40,250 nt of DNA from DATNPH01 sp036703315. GTDB taxonomy: Bacteria; Cyanobacteriota; Cyanobacteriia; Cyanobacteriales; Coleofasciculaceae. A model generated the notes under the pieces. It was not told where the DNA came from and ran no database searches. It was given only the letters and a program-made list of their open reading frames with translations. This document shows, in pieces, positions 1 to 8,679 of this stretch (its first letter is position 1; every line of letters starts with the position of its first letter). The position numbers and the translations under genes are program-made. The stretch covers positions 1-40,250 of the forward strand of contig DATNPH010000023.1 of the NCBI GenBank assembly GCA_036703315.1, written 5' to 3'.

Positions 1-10
1 TAATCGTACA

Positions 11-49
11 GGAGGGGCAGAGGAGAGCTGCGCTCTCCTCTGCCCCTCC
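11..49. repeat. Perfect 18-bp inverted repeat (hairpin)
   Basis: Positions 11-28 and 32-49 are exact reverse complements separated by a 3-base loop (TGC). The arms are G+A-rich on one side and C+T-rich on the other, and a pyrimidine tract (50-60) ending in TTT follows, so it could act as a + strand terminator for an upstream transcript. It could equally be a dispersed palindromic repeat. It lies just before the truncated nurA-like frame, where the missing 5' part of that gene would be expected. Confidence 0.75.
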
Positions 50-127
50 CCTCTCTCTTTGATTATCATTCTCGGTAAGACAAAATTAAGTATATTCTCT
101 CATTGACAACAATCACTCTGGCTTAAC

Positions 128-589
128 TTGTCACCAATGGGGGACTATGCGGCTCTCCTAAGAGAGTTAGAGCTAGGAGAACGAACTCCAATTTTTGCAA
201 TTGGAGAACTAGGCAATCCCAAGCGCCACTGGAGCTGGTATTTGCGCTCTGGTCAACCGAATCTAAATTCAAAACAATTGGGCTACCACGACCTGCACGG
301 CATTGTCCGATTAGATTTATACAGCGAAGTTCCTATAGACAAAGCCAAAGAAATTGCTGATTTAACCAGCTATCTGATTCCCCAGTACGCCTCCCATCCT
401 TGCCGAGACCCCCGCGCCCCCCAAAACCTCACTCCCGTTGGCGCATTAGAGCGAGAGTTAGGGCGGCGCATGGGCGATAAAGCGTTGATTGAACGACGTT
501 TGCGTGCTTTTCTCGCTTCTTTTAGCCAACCGTCAATCAAGACTAATGACAATTCAAAATCCGAAATCCAAACTCTAAAATCACTATGA
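128..589 (+). CDS. nurA: NurA-like nuclease, C-terminal fragment (5'-truncated)
   Basis: The 153-residue product resembles only the C-terminal third of NurA, the 5'-3' nuclease partner of the HerA translocase. The family-like tail is at about residues 93-115 (DPRAPQNLTPVGALERELG). The gene overlaps herA by 4 bases (ATGA at 586-589), the coupled nurA-herA arrangement. The reading frame is closed by TGA at 104-106, and the sequence before it is hairpin and A+T-rich DNA, so the N-terminal half that carries the NurA catalytic aspartates is absent here. TTG at 128 is the first possible start and ATG at 137 is equally plausible. Either the gene is a remnant, or it was split by an insertion whose left part lies outside the window. 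The NurA assignment rests on motif resemblance plus context and is moderately certain; loss of nuclease activity is inference. Confidence 0.6.
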   Translation: MSPMGDYAALLRELELGERTPIFAIGELGNPKRHWSWYLRSGQPNLNSKQLGYHDLHGIVRLDLYSEVPIDKAKEIADLTSYLIPQYASHPCRDPRAPQNLTPVGALERELGRRMGDKALIERRLRAFLASFSQPSIKTNDNSKSEIQTLKSL

Positions 590-2325
590 CCAATCCCATC
601 GGCTTCGTTCTGGGTACCCAAGAAGCCACACCGTTAGAGTTTTGGGTAGCCGTTTCACCGGGTCAAGTTTTACGGCTCGATGATGTGATTCAAGTGCAAT
701 CCTTGCGACCGGATGGTGCAGGAATCGCTGAGTTCTACGGTGTTGTGGACTACGTTCGCACCCAATATGAGGGAGCGCAGTTCGATACAGACACCTTTTT
801 AGCCCAGTCCGGCATGATGCCTGTGAATGTATCTTACGTTGCCCACGTCCAGGTAACGCGAATTGAGCCAGAAGAATATTTGCCGCCGCAGCCGGGTGAC
901 CCTGTACATTTGGCATTGGGTAAGCAGTTAGATAGCGCTCTGTACTTCGACAGTATGGATACTCCCGTCCCTGCTGGCATCATGAACAACGGCAACGCAG
1001 CTTTTTTCAACTTCTCCTTCCTTGACGGGACAAAGGGCGCTCATGTGAATATCTCCGGGGTATCCGGAGTCGCCACTAAGACATCCTATGCTTTGTTCTT
1101 GCTCCATGCAATTTTCAACTCTAAAGCGCTTGGAGCCTATCAAGCCAACACCAAAGCGTTGATTTTTAACGTTAAGGGTGAAGATCTGTTTTTCCTAGAC
1201 AAGCTGAATAAAAAGTACGCCAGTCCAGAAGCTCAGAACGGAAACAACCCCTACGCTGTTATGGGATTACCAATAGCCCCATTTAAGAGCGTGAGTTTCC
1301 GTGCGGCTCCGAAAAAGAACACTCAGGATGTGGACTCGGATTTAGAGCAACGTTCAGAGGGGATATCTGTCTATTTGTGGAGTATTCGGGAGTTGTGCCG
1401 AGATCGCCTTTTCCGCTTCCTGTTCACGGGCGAAGACCTGGATCGAGGCAATTTATCTTACCTCGTAACGACTGTAGAGGAGCGCTTGGCACGAGTAGCA
1501 GAGGAAAACGATCGCAATGACCCCAAAGGGAAACCAAAAGCTCATTTGGAAGTCGAGCCGTTTGGGGAAAATGAGCGGCGCTTCGTGAAAACGTTTGAAG
1601 ATTTGATTGAGTTTTTAGAAGACAAGCTTCTCAATGATACAGACAATCGGTGGTTAGGGCGCAATGCGATCGCAACGGCTGAAGCAATGATTCGTCGTCT
1701 GTGGGGTATTCGCAGTGAAGTCAGTCATTTAATTCGGGGCGATTTATCCCCTGACGAAATAGCCAAATATCAACTCGATCCACTCTCATCACCAGCTCAA
1801 CTCACCATTGCTGACATCCACAAGCTAGGGGCACGCGCTCAAAAATTCGTTGTTGGCGTACTGCTGCAAAAGCTGTTTTTTCAAAAAGAGAAACAGGGAC
1901 GGGAACCTGTTGTGTTCATCGTACTCGACGAGCTGAACAAGTACGCTCCTCGCGATGGACGTTCGCCGATTAAGGATTTGCTGGTGGATATCGCTGAACG
2001 AGGGCGTTCATTGGGCATTATCCTCATCGGCGCACAGCAAACGGCTTCGGAAGTGGAACGTCGAGTGGTGGGACAAGCTGCTATCCGAGTCGTTGGGCGC
2101 TTAGATTCTGCTGAGGCTGAACGTCCAGAATACAACTTTTTAACTGGCTCTTGTCGGAAGCGATCACTATTCCTCAAATCCGGCACCATGTTTGTCCATC
2201 AACCAGAAGTGCCAGCCCCAATTCTTATTAACTTCCCCTTCCCTGCCTATGCCACTCGCAAGGAAGAAGTGGTTGTGAGTCAGGAAGAAACGACTCGCAT
2301 CAAATCCAAGATCAAAAAACTCTAG
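586..2325 (+). CDS. herA: HerA-like DNA translocase ATPase
   Basis: This 579-residue P-loop ATPase is of the HerA/FtsK type (DUF87-like), the hexameric dsDNA translocase that works with NurA and Mre11-Rad50 (SbcCD) in DNA end resection. Residues 1-110 look like the beta-barrel HAS domain. The nucleotide-binding loop is at about 157-166 (ISGVSGVATKTS), where the glycine normally before the catalytic lysine is Thr. Walker B is at about 441-455 (VVFIVLDELNKYAP), with the Asp-Glu pair. A C-terminal arginine-rich stretch (ERRVVGQAAIRVVGRLDSAE) resembles the sensor region of HerA. ATG at 586 overlaps the nurA stop, and sbcD follows after 10 bases, so a single operon is likely. The family call is strong; the altered P-loop leaves hexamer activity to be shown. 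Confidence 0.85.
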   Translation: MTNPIGFVLGTQEATPLEFWVAVSPGQVLRLDDVIQVQSLRPDGAGIAEFYGVVDYVRTQYEGAQFDTDTFLAQSGMMPVNVSYVAHVQVTRIEPEEYLPPQPGDPVHLALGKQLDSALYFDSMDTPVPAGIMNNGNAAFFNFSFLDGTKGAHVNISGVSGVATKTSYALFLLHAIFNSKALGAYQANTKALIFNVKGEDLFFLDKLNKKYASPEAQNGNNPYAVMGLPIAPFKSVSFRAAPKKNTQDVDSDLEQRSEGISVYLWSIRELCRDRLFRFLFTGEDLDRGNLSYLVTTVEERLARVAEENDRNDPKGKPKAHLEVEPFGENERRFVKTFEDLIEFLEDKLLNDTDNRWLGRNAIATAEAMIRRLWGIRSEVSHLIRGDLSPDEIAKYQLDPLSSPAQLTIADIHKLGARAQKFVVGVLLQKLFFQKEKQGREPVVFIVLDELNKYAPRDGRSPIKDLLVDIAERGRSLGIILIGAQQTASEVERRVVGQAAIRVVGRLDSAEAERPEYNFLTGSCRKRSLFLKSGTMFVHQPEVPAPILINFPFPAYATRKEEVVVSQEETTRIKSKIKKL

Positions 2326-2335
2326 GAGAAAAGTT

Positions 2336-3505
2336 TTGCGTTTAATTCACACTGCCGATTGGCACTTGGGGCGCAATCTCAAAGGCAAAGATCGCACCCC
2401 CGAAATTGAATATGCTCTCGATGAGCTTCTTAAACAAGCTAAAGCGCTTGAGGTGGATGCAGTATTAGTAGCAGGAGACATCTTCGAGACACCTAACCCT
2501 TCAGTTGAAGCCGAACGAGTTGCCTATCAATTCTTCTGTAACCTCCAAGCTGCCAAGATTCCTGCGGTTGCGATTGCTGGAAACCATGACTCAGCCTTTC
2601 GGCTTGATAACGTCGCCAACCTGTTATCGATTGCAGGAGTTCACGTCTTAGGAAAGCCGCGTATCGCAGAAGATGGGGGAGTGATTACTCTCGATACTCC
2701 TAGTGGCAAGCTACGGGTTGGTGCAATGCCCTTCGCCAATGAGCGCAGGCTACTAGATCCGGATGAACTCTGGAATAAAGACGATAAAGAGCAACGCGAC
2801 ACCTACCGAGAAATTGTTTCCTACTTGCTGAGCGATCTAACAAGCGCTTTCAAAGACGATAGCGTGAATATCCTCATGGCTCACCTAACCATTGATGGTG
2901 CGAAGCTAGCCAACTCAGAAAAACCTCACCATTCCCAAGGCGGTTACGCCCTTTTTGGGCAAAGTCTTCCACCGGAAGCTCAATACATCGCTCTCGGACA
3001 TATCCACAAATCCCAAAGGATTCCAGTTGCTGCTCCTACCTACTATTCAGGTTCCCTCATTCAAGTGGATTTTGGAGAAGCAGGGGAAGAAAAAGGTTTT
3101 TATCTTATCGAAGTTGAGCCTGGTTGTCCCGCCAAAAATCCAGAATTCATACCCATCCCCTGTCGGAAACCTTTAAAAGAAGTTGAATGTAATGTTCGGG
3201 AGTTGGAGGAGACATTAGAAGAATACCGCGATTATCCAGGCTATCTGAAAGCGATCGTCCATATACCAACGCCTCAAATGGGGCTAGCTGACAGAATTCG
3301 TAAGATTTGCGACCAAGTGATTTGTATAGAGTCGCACTACCCAAAAGCTGAGTCAACTGTCCAAGAGAGTCGCAATTGGGAACAGCTCGATCCAGTGGCA
3401 GAGTTCCGCCGCTATTACCAGGAACGATTGGGAACTACCCCATCACCAGTCGTCTTGTCGAAATTCGAGGAAATGTATAAGGAGATTCAGGATGCGTCCG
3501 CTTGA
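2336..3505 (+). CDS. sbcD: Exonuclease SbcD (Mre11-type nuclease subunit)
   Basis: SbcD is the Mn-dependent nuclease subunit of the SbcCD complex, which opens hairpins and trims DNA ends. The calcineurin-like phosphoesterase motifs are all visible: DWHLG (D8, H10), GDIFE (D48), GNHDS (N83, H84, D85), MAHLT (H183) and GHIHK (H222, H224). Length (389 residues) is normal. The start is TTG at 2336, giving the canonical N-terminus MRLIHTADWHLG, with GGAG at 2325-2328 as ribosome binding site. It follows herA by 10 bases and overlaps sbcC by 14 bases, which implies coupled expression of the nuclease and ATPase subunits. Confidence 0.95.
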   Translation: MRLIHTADWHLGRNLKGKDRTPEIEYALDELLKQAKALEVDAVLVAGDIFETPNPSVEAERVAYQFFCNLQAAKIPAVAIAGNHDSAFRLDNVANLLSIAGVHVLGKPRIAEDGGVITLDTPSGKLRVGAMPFANERRLLDPDELWNKDDKEQRDTYREIVSYLLSDLTSAFKDDSVNILMAHLTIDGAKLANSEKPHHSQGGYALFGQSLPPEAQYIALGHIHKSQRIPVAAPTYYSGSLIQVDFGEAGEEKGFYLIEVEPGCPAKNPEFIPIPCRKPLKEVECNVRELEETLEEYRDYPGYLKAIVHIPTPQMGLADRIRKICDQVICIESHYPKAESTVQESRNWEQLDPVAEFRRYYQERLGTTPSPVVLSKFEEMYKEIQDASA

Positions 3506-6500
3506 GCTAACGTTGGAAGGATTCACCAGTTTTCGTAACACAGCAAAGATTGATTTCTCAAAACTAGAATTATTTGCCATTACTGGACCAACTGGTGCTG
3601 GCAAGTCATCTTTACTCGATGGCATGACTTTAGCACTTTACGGTGAGGTAGCGCGGGGAACTAAACCTAAAGAATTGTTGAGTCAGGGAGCAACAAAATT
3701 ACAGGTATCGTTACGCTTCCAAGTAGATAAAACGGAGTATCAAGTTTCTCGTATATGGGTTTATCGTGCTAAGAGTTCTCAGCCTACCTTCACACTTCAC
3801 AAGCAGCAAAATGGCGAGTGGGAACCTTTAGGGGAGCAAAAGGAAAAAGAGATAACAGCCAAAATTGAGGAGATTTTGGGGATGAACTTTGACACATTTA
3901 CCAAAGTCATCCTGCTTCCTCAAGGCGATTTTGACAAGTTTCTCAAAGGAAAAGATTCAGAACGTCGGGAAATCCTGAAAAAGCTAGCTGGCTACACAAT
4001 CTTTGGGGAAATGCGCGAAAAGGCGGAAAGGCAAGCGAATATTCTCAAGGCAGAATGTATGGCAATTGAGAGTCGCTTTGCTGGTTTAGAAGTACCAGCC
4101 ACTGATGAGCTGGACGAGAAGCGCCACCAGCACCAAATACTTAAGCAACAAATCCCCAATTTGGATGCAGCGTTTGAGCAGGCACGCACAGCTTTGGAAG
4201 CAGAGAAAAAACTGTTTGAACAAATCAAACGGTTGGCAATTCTAAAACAGGAAATCTTACTGCTAAATCAGCAAATACCTGAAATTGAGAAACTCAAGCA
4301 ACGACTCGAACAGGCTCAAATTGCAGATCGTCTGCAAGGAAAGTGGGAATTAGTGCAAGAGGCTCGAAAGCAACATGATAAGGCTCGAAAGGCTGCTGAA
4401 GATGCCAGCAAGAATTTTAATGAGGCGCAGCAAGCACTCTTGATACAACAAGAGAATCTGAAAGAGGTAGAAGCCTATCAAGCAGAGATTGAACCTCAGC
4501 TAAAGGAGCGTGAGCAAGCTCTGAATGCTGCCAAAATTTATGAAGAACAACGTTGTCAAGTTGCCAATGAACTAAAACGGTTAGAGCGAATCGTAACTGA
4601 AAAGAAAGAAGCTTTAGCTCAGAAAGAGCAGGATGTCAAAAAGGCTGACGCTATATTAAAAAAAGCAAGCGATGCTCAAGCGGAAGTCAATCAGGAACTT
4701 TCCCAATATTCTCCTGGTGGAATACGCCTAGAGAAGCTAAACCAAGCCGCACCTCTACTTATCCAATGGGAAGGAATAGAGAGGGAAGCTGGAAGCGATC
4801 GCACTAATCTAGAAACCGCCATCCAACAGTTGCAAGCAGCAGAGCAAGATTTCCAAGGTGCTGTGTTGAGTTTGGAACAAGCGGAAGAAGCGTTGCGACA
4901 AGCAAGCCTTGCACTCTCTAAAGCCGAAGCCCAAAACGCGAGGATAGAGCAACAAAACCTTGCTATTGTCTTGCGACGCTCTCTAAAACCGGGCGATACT
5001 TGCTCAGTTTGTGGAGGAATTTGTCCTGAAGTCCATTTGCTGCCACCTCTGCCAGAATCATCCTTAGTAGACATTAAACCTCTACAAAAGCGTAAAAATA
5101 AGGCAGAAGAGAACCGAAAGAAATTTCAGACGGAAAAGGATAAAGCTGAAGCCACGCTAGAGACACGTACACAGGAAGAAGCAAAATGTCGGCAAGCTTT
5201 AGCAGAAAGGGAGCGTCATCTGCTCGAATTGCAGCAAAAAATTAGTACTGTGTTGCAAGAAGATACCTGGGAGGCAAAGGCGCTAAAGCAGGAACATCAA
5301 ACGCTTCAGGAAAGAGATAAGAAGCATAATGAGGCTTTGAGCAAGCACAAGGAGGCAGCAGCCGAGTTAGAAAACATTGAATTAGCAATTAAATCGGCTC
5401 AGGAAAGTTTGGAGGAAAAGCGATCGCAACATCAGGAAGCAACGCAGAATGTAGATATAAAAAATAGCGAGCTTCAGAAGATTATTGCCAAACTTAATAA
5501 ACTTACTGGAGGTAAGCCTTACAACACATTATCTCAGGAGATTGAGCGAGATAAGCAAGACTTGACGAATCGAATCAATGAGGTAAACAAGTCTCATCAA
5601 GCTGCTCGGGACAAATCTGTTCAAACTAAAGAAGCTCTTGCGAAAGCAGGGAAGGATTTGGAGAATGCCAGTGAATTTCATAAGCAACGCAATACTGATT
5701 GGTTAGCAAATTTGCAAGAAGTAAAATTCACTGAGGAGCTATTCTTAAAAGCCAAAGCATTGCCTAAAGAACAGGCTAAGTGGCAAAAGCAGATTAACGA
5801 CCATCGGGACAGAGAAGTCGATCTGAAAAGCCGTGTTACGCAAGAAATTGACGAGATTCGTGGAAGAACAACTGACCAACAGACAATAACTGAACGTCAG
5901 GAAGCTGTTCGCACGACTGATGAAAGGCGTAAACAAGCGCAGGAGGAATTCAACAACCTTTCAGTATGGATTGTCCAAGCCGTAGACAAGCACAAGCAAG
6001 CCAAAGAGCTGCAAGAGGAGCTAAGTACTAAGAAGAAAGACGAAGAAACCTACCGTACCTTGTCCAAAGATTTGCAAATTGACAAATTTCAAGCCTATAT
6101 CCTGGAGCATTTTGAACAAGAGTTAGTTGCCCAAGCAACCATACTGCTGCGGGATTTGACGGATAGTCGGTATGCTCTGAAATATGACAAGAAACAATAC
6201 TGGGTGGAAGATTACTGGAGTGGAGGAGAACCTAGACGAGTAGAAACTCTCTCCGGTGGCGAAACATTCGCTACATCCCTTAGCTTGGCTTTGGCACTCT
6301 CGGAAAAACTGTCCAAAGGAGCAAAGCTGGGCAGTCTCTTTATTGATGAAGGTTTTGGTACTCTGGATGCAGAAACTCTAGAAAGCGTTGCTCAGGTTCT
6401 AGAATCCTTACGTGAGCAAGAGCGATTGGTCGGAGTCATTAGCCATGTTCCGGTTCTGGGAGAGCGTTTAGGGACAGAAATCAAAGTTGAGAAGTACCCA

Positions 6501-6539
6501 GAAGGCTCCAAGATTAAGGTTGAGGGATTGGTATCTTAG
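3492..6539 (+). CDS. sbcC: Exonuclease SbcC (Rad50-type SMC ATPase subunit)
   Basis: SbcC is the long coiled-coil ATPase that holds and opens DNA ends for SbcD. The 1015-residue product has an N-terminal Walker A (GPTGAGKSS, K38), a Q-loop region (LLPQGDFDKFL), two heptad-rich coiled-coil arms, a central zinc-hook CSVC (about 504-507), the ABC signature LSGGE (about 920) and Walker B LFIDEGFGTLD (about 949). It is complete and of usual length. The start ATG lies inside the 3' end of sbcD (14-base overlap). It is the last gene of the nurA-herA-sbcD-sbcC operon; the next genes are on the opposite strand. Confidence 0.95.
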   Translation: MRPLELTLEGFTSFRNTAKIDFSKLELFAITGPTGAGKSSLLDGMTLALYGEVARGTKPKELLSQGATKLQVSLRFQVDKTEYQVSRIWVYRAKSSQPTFTLHKQQNGEWEPLGEQKEKEITAKIEEILGMNFDTFTKVILLPQGDFDKFLKGKDSERREILKKLAGYTIFGEMREKAERQANILKAECMAIESRFAGLEVPATDELDEKRHQHQILKQQIPNLDAAFEQARTALEAEKKLFEQIKRLAILKQEILLLNQQIPEIEKLKQRLEQAQIADRLQGKWELVQEARKQHDKARKAAEDASKNFNEAQQALLIQQENLKEVEAYQAEIEPQLKEREQALNAAKIYEEQRCQVANELKRLERIVTEKKEALAQKEQDVKKADAILKKASDAQAEVNQELSQYSPGGIRLEKLNQAAPLLIQWEGIEREAGSDRTNLETAIQQLQAAEQDFQGAVLSLEQAEEALRQASLALSKAEAQNARIEQQNLAIVLRRSLKPGDTCSVCGGICPEVHLLPPLPESSLVDIKPLQKRKNKAEENRKKFQTEKDKAEATLETRTQEEAKCRQALAERERHLLELQQKISTVLQEDTWEAKALKQEHQTLQERDKKHNEALSKHKEAAAELENIELAIKSAQESLEEKRSQHQEATQNVDIKNSELQKIIAKLNKLTGGKPYNTLSQEIERDKQDLTNRINEVNKSHQAARDKSVQTKEALAKAGKDLENASEFHKQRNTDWLANLQEVKFTEELFLKAKALPKEQAKWQKQINDHRDREVDLKSRVTQEIDEIRGRTTDQQTITERQEAVRTTDERRKQAQEEFNNLSVWIVQAVDKHKQAKELQEELSTKKKDEETYRTLSKDLQIDKFQAYILEHFEQELVAQATILLRDLTDSRYALKYDKKQYWVEDYWSGGEPRRVETLSGGETFATSLSLALALSEKLSKGAKLGSLFIDEGFGTLDAETLESVAQVLESLREQERLVGVISHVPVLGERLGTEIKVEKYPEGSKIKVEGLVS

Positions 6540-6633
6540 GCAGAGGCAAGAATGGGTTAACCAGACCGCTTGATGTGAGCGATCGCACTTTTGAACCTAG
6601 GAGGTAGGGATGCGATCACTTCGCTCTATGAGT

Positions 6634-7056
6634 TTAGTCATCCGTTGGTGGATGCCATCCACCTTCAATCCATATCGCTCGTGCCTCAACGACATTCTCA
6701 TTATTAAGCCGCAAAGCCATCACTGTTGCTCTACCTGTCGGCGTGAGTCCAGCAATATGAGTTCCACCATTAACCCAAGCGAAGTGTTCCGTCCAAGTTT
6801 GTGTCCAGGGATTAAATAGCGCTACAAGCTGACCCGTTTCAGGATCGACAGCATGAGTTTTCGCTCCCTTGAACTCATTACAACGATAGCAAGATGCAGC
6901 CAAATTTTCGCGCTCATCTGTTCCTCCAAGCGATCGCGGGAGAATATGTTCCATAACTGGTGGTGTTCCAGTCAGCCTGGAGGATGTCTTACAGTATTCA
7001 CAGCGATAATCTGCTGCGACAATAACTTGCTGACGTAGTTTTTCTGAAATGGTCAC
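6634..7056 (-). CDS. HNH endonuclease
   Basis: The 140-residue protein carries a compact HNH domain: CEYC, then EHILPRSLGG (the first His of the motif), then ENLAASCYRCN with a second Cys pair that would hold zinc. This metal-dependent fold nicks or cuts DNA. A longer frame is open upstream, but GTG at 7056 is preferred because it overlaps the stop of the gene before it (GTGA), the usual arrangement for coupled translation, and a GGAG lies about 15 bases upstream. The partner gene (7053-7478) looks like a DNA-binding or antitoxin-like protein, so the pair may form a small operon. Substrate is unknown. The gene converges on sbcC. Confidence 0.85.
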   Translation of the reverse strand: MTISEKLRQQVIVAADYRCEYCKTSSRLTGTPPVMEHILPRSLGGTDERENLAASCYRCNEFKGAKTHAVDPETGQLVALFNPWTQTWTEHFAWVNGGTHIAGLTPTGRATVMALRLNNENVVEARAIWIEGGWHPPTDD

Positions 7057-7478
7057 AGCGCGGCAGATAGCTCCTTCAAAGGAGGTATCCGATGTCCCCG
7101 CCAGCGTAGAACAGACCAAGCATAGGCTTTACGCAGCATCAAACGATCCGCAGCTAACCGTAAGTCCGTCAGTTCCTGCCGTTCCTCGGAGGTAAGCGAA
7201 CCTTCTTTATTCTTGTCCAATAGCTCAACATGACGCTCGTACTGACTTGGTTCCACCTGAGCATTGGCGATCGCTAACAACTCCTCAATACTGAGGTTTT
7301 GCATCTTCAACAACTCCGGCTGCATTTCTGCTGAAGCGTTATCCACAGAGGGTGGCAGATTGCTAACCACACTTTGAGCAGCCAGCACTTCCACAGACTG
7401 TTGCGTTGCTTCGGCAATGCGAGCCAATTGGCGAAAGACAGGTTCAGGAAGCTCAATCGTCACTCGCTGCGTCGTCAT
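7053..7478 (-). CDS. Ribbon-helix-helix-like protein coupled to HNH nuclease
   Basis: This is a 141-residue protein of unrecognised specific family. The N-terminus (MTTQRVTIELPEPVFRQLARIAE) has the beta-strand then two-helix look of a ribbon-helix-helix or antitoxin-type DNA-binding segment; residues 60-141 are charged and helical (LTSEERQELTDLRLAADRLMLRKAYAW contains the core). Its TGA overlaps the GTG start of the HNH nuclease gene, so both are probably made from one transcript. It could regulate, dock or restrain the nuclease. That role is inferred only from the coupling and from the N-terminal resemblance. Confidence 0.7.
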   Translation of the reverse strand: MTTQRVTIELPEPVFRQLARIAEATQQSVEVLAAQSVVSNLPPSVDNASAEMQPELLKMQNLSIEELLAIANAQVEPSQYERHVELLDKNKEGSLTSEERQELTDLRLAADRLMLRKAYAWSVLRWRGHRIPPLKELSAAL

Positions 7479-7674
7479 CGTCTTACCTGACTGTAGCTGG
7501 ATATTGTCAATTCTATCTTTTCCCTTCGTTACCTTAGCCTGATCGCCTGCCAGAGGAACCTCAAATCCTAGCCAGCGATCGCTCTCTTAGGACAGTGTCA
7601 GTAAAGCGCGATCGCATCAGCATTATTATCCATAATGGAGGGAGTAGCAATCTTAAGGAGCAATAGATGTATTT

Positions 7675-7950
7675 ATGGAAAACTCACAATTCAATCCCAA
7701 CCAAGCTATTAGTGTTCTTACATTAGCCGACTTTGAAGCGCTACTTACAAAAGTAGTTCAAAAAGTAATTAGACAAGAACTGACGACGCTAGAACACAGA
7801 CAGGTAAAGCCTGAAGAATCACCAGCAGCTCATCCGCTTGAAAATTTTATAGACAAATTTGGTGCTTGGGAAGATGAGCGCACAACTGAGGAAATTATTA
7901 AAGATATATATGAAAGCCGTATTGTTTCTAGTTCTGAATATATCCTGTGA
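7675..7950 (+). CDS. Antitoxin of VapBC-type pair
   Basis: The 91-residue protein lies directly upstream of a PIN-domain toxin and overlaps it by 4 bases (GTGA at 7947-7950). The C-terminal part (FIDKFGAWEDERTTEEIIKD) resembles the toxin-binding tail of antitoxins that accompany cyanobacterial PIN toxins; the N-terminal half is acidic and helical without a clear DNA-binding fold. AAGGAG at 7654-7659 precedes the ATG by 15 bases. Its expected role is to bind and neutralise the ribonuclease and to repress its own operon, as known for VapB-type antitoxins. Confidence 0.75.
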   Translation: MENSQFNPNQAISVLTLADFEALLTKVVQKVIRQELTTLEHRQVKPEESPAAHPLENFIDKFGAWEDERTTEEIIKDIYESRIVSSSEYIL

Positions 7951-8342
7951 GTTATTTACTTGATACAGATACCTGCATCTATTGGCTCAGAAATCGTCAG
8001 TCCGTTAGGGAGAGGGTTAGGGAAGTAGGATGGAATCAGATTAGTATTTGTGTAATTACCGTAGCTGAATTGTACTATGGCGCATACAATTTTAATCGGG
8101 TTACAGAAAATCTAGCTCGTGCAGAATTTTTTATTCAAAACTTACCTGTTTTACCTTTAAACAACACTGCTCTCAGACGTTTTGGAGAATTAAAGGCAGA
8201 ACTCCGTTGCATAGGACAACCCATAGCTGATTTTGATTTACTAATTGCTAGTGTTGCGCTTGCAGGAGGTTACATTTTGGTAACCAACAACACTCGTCAC
8301 TACGATCGCATCCCGAACTACAACTGGAAAATTGGATTTTAG
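7947..8342 (+). CDS. PIN-domain ribonuclease toxin (VapC type)
   Basis: The 131-residue protein is a complete PIN domain with the acidic metal-binding residues in order: D6 (LLDTD), E41 (VAELYYG), D97 (ADFDLLIAS) and D120 (HYDRI) following the NTRHY motif. VapC toxins cleave tRNA or rRNA when freed from the antitoxin. The start is GTG at 7947, overlapping the antitoxin stop, which couples the two. All catalytic residues are present, so the toxin is probably active; its RNA target cannot be read from sequence. Confidence 0.88.
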   Translation: MSYLLDTDTCIYWLRNRQSVRERVREVGWNQISICVITVAELYYGAYNFNRVTENLARAEFFIQNLPVLPLNNTALRRFGELKAELRCIGQPIADFDLLIASVALAGGYILVTNNTRHYDRIPNYNWKIGF

Positions 8343-8679
8343 CTTAAGTACATAGGGATATTTTGAAGGGAACGGAAAAGTGGGAAGCGATCGCATCTTA
8401 CTCTCAGTCGCAATTGAGCTAGCGGGAAGAGGAAACGCGATCGCGTCACTGGCAATTCGCACCACGTCTGAAGAAACTCGCCAAGGCTTGCGAAGTCATC
8501 CTGAAAACTGAAGGCATTGGCGGTGCTGATTGTCTCGCCAGTCCACCCCTGACAGCTGTACCGTCCCCAATCCGCTTGAGATATTTGTGCTGAACTTGAT
8601 GTAATCCCCCCACCTGGGTTAATCCTGAGTGGGGTTTCTGATATAAAATTTATGTGCTTTAAGGAAATATCAAACAGTA
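8343..8679. other. Intergenic region with possible terminator hairpin
   Basis: No convincing gene was found in these 337 bases. Two HIP1 octamers occur (one at 8437-8444). CCCCAC at 8608-8613 pairs with GTGGGG at 8629-8634 and is followed by TTT, a weak + strand terminator candidate about 265 bases after the toxin gene. Part of 8450-8595 stays open in one frame but resembles nothing I recognise. Confidence 0.5.

Noticed and set aside
8450..8595. Possible gene remnant after the VapBC pair
   Set aside because: An open stretch exists but matches nothing I know and no start or conserved motif supports it.
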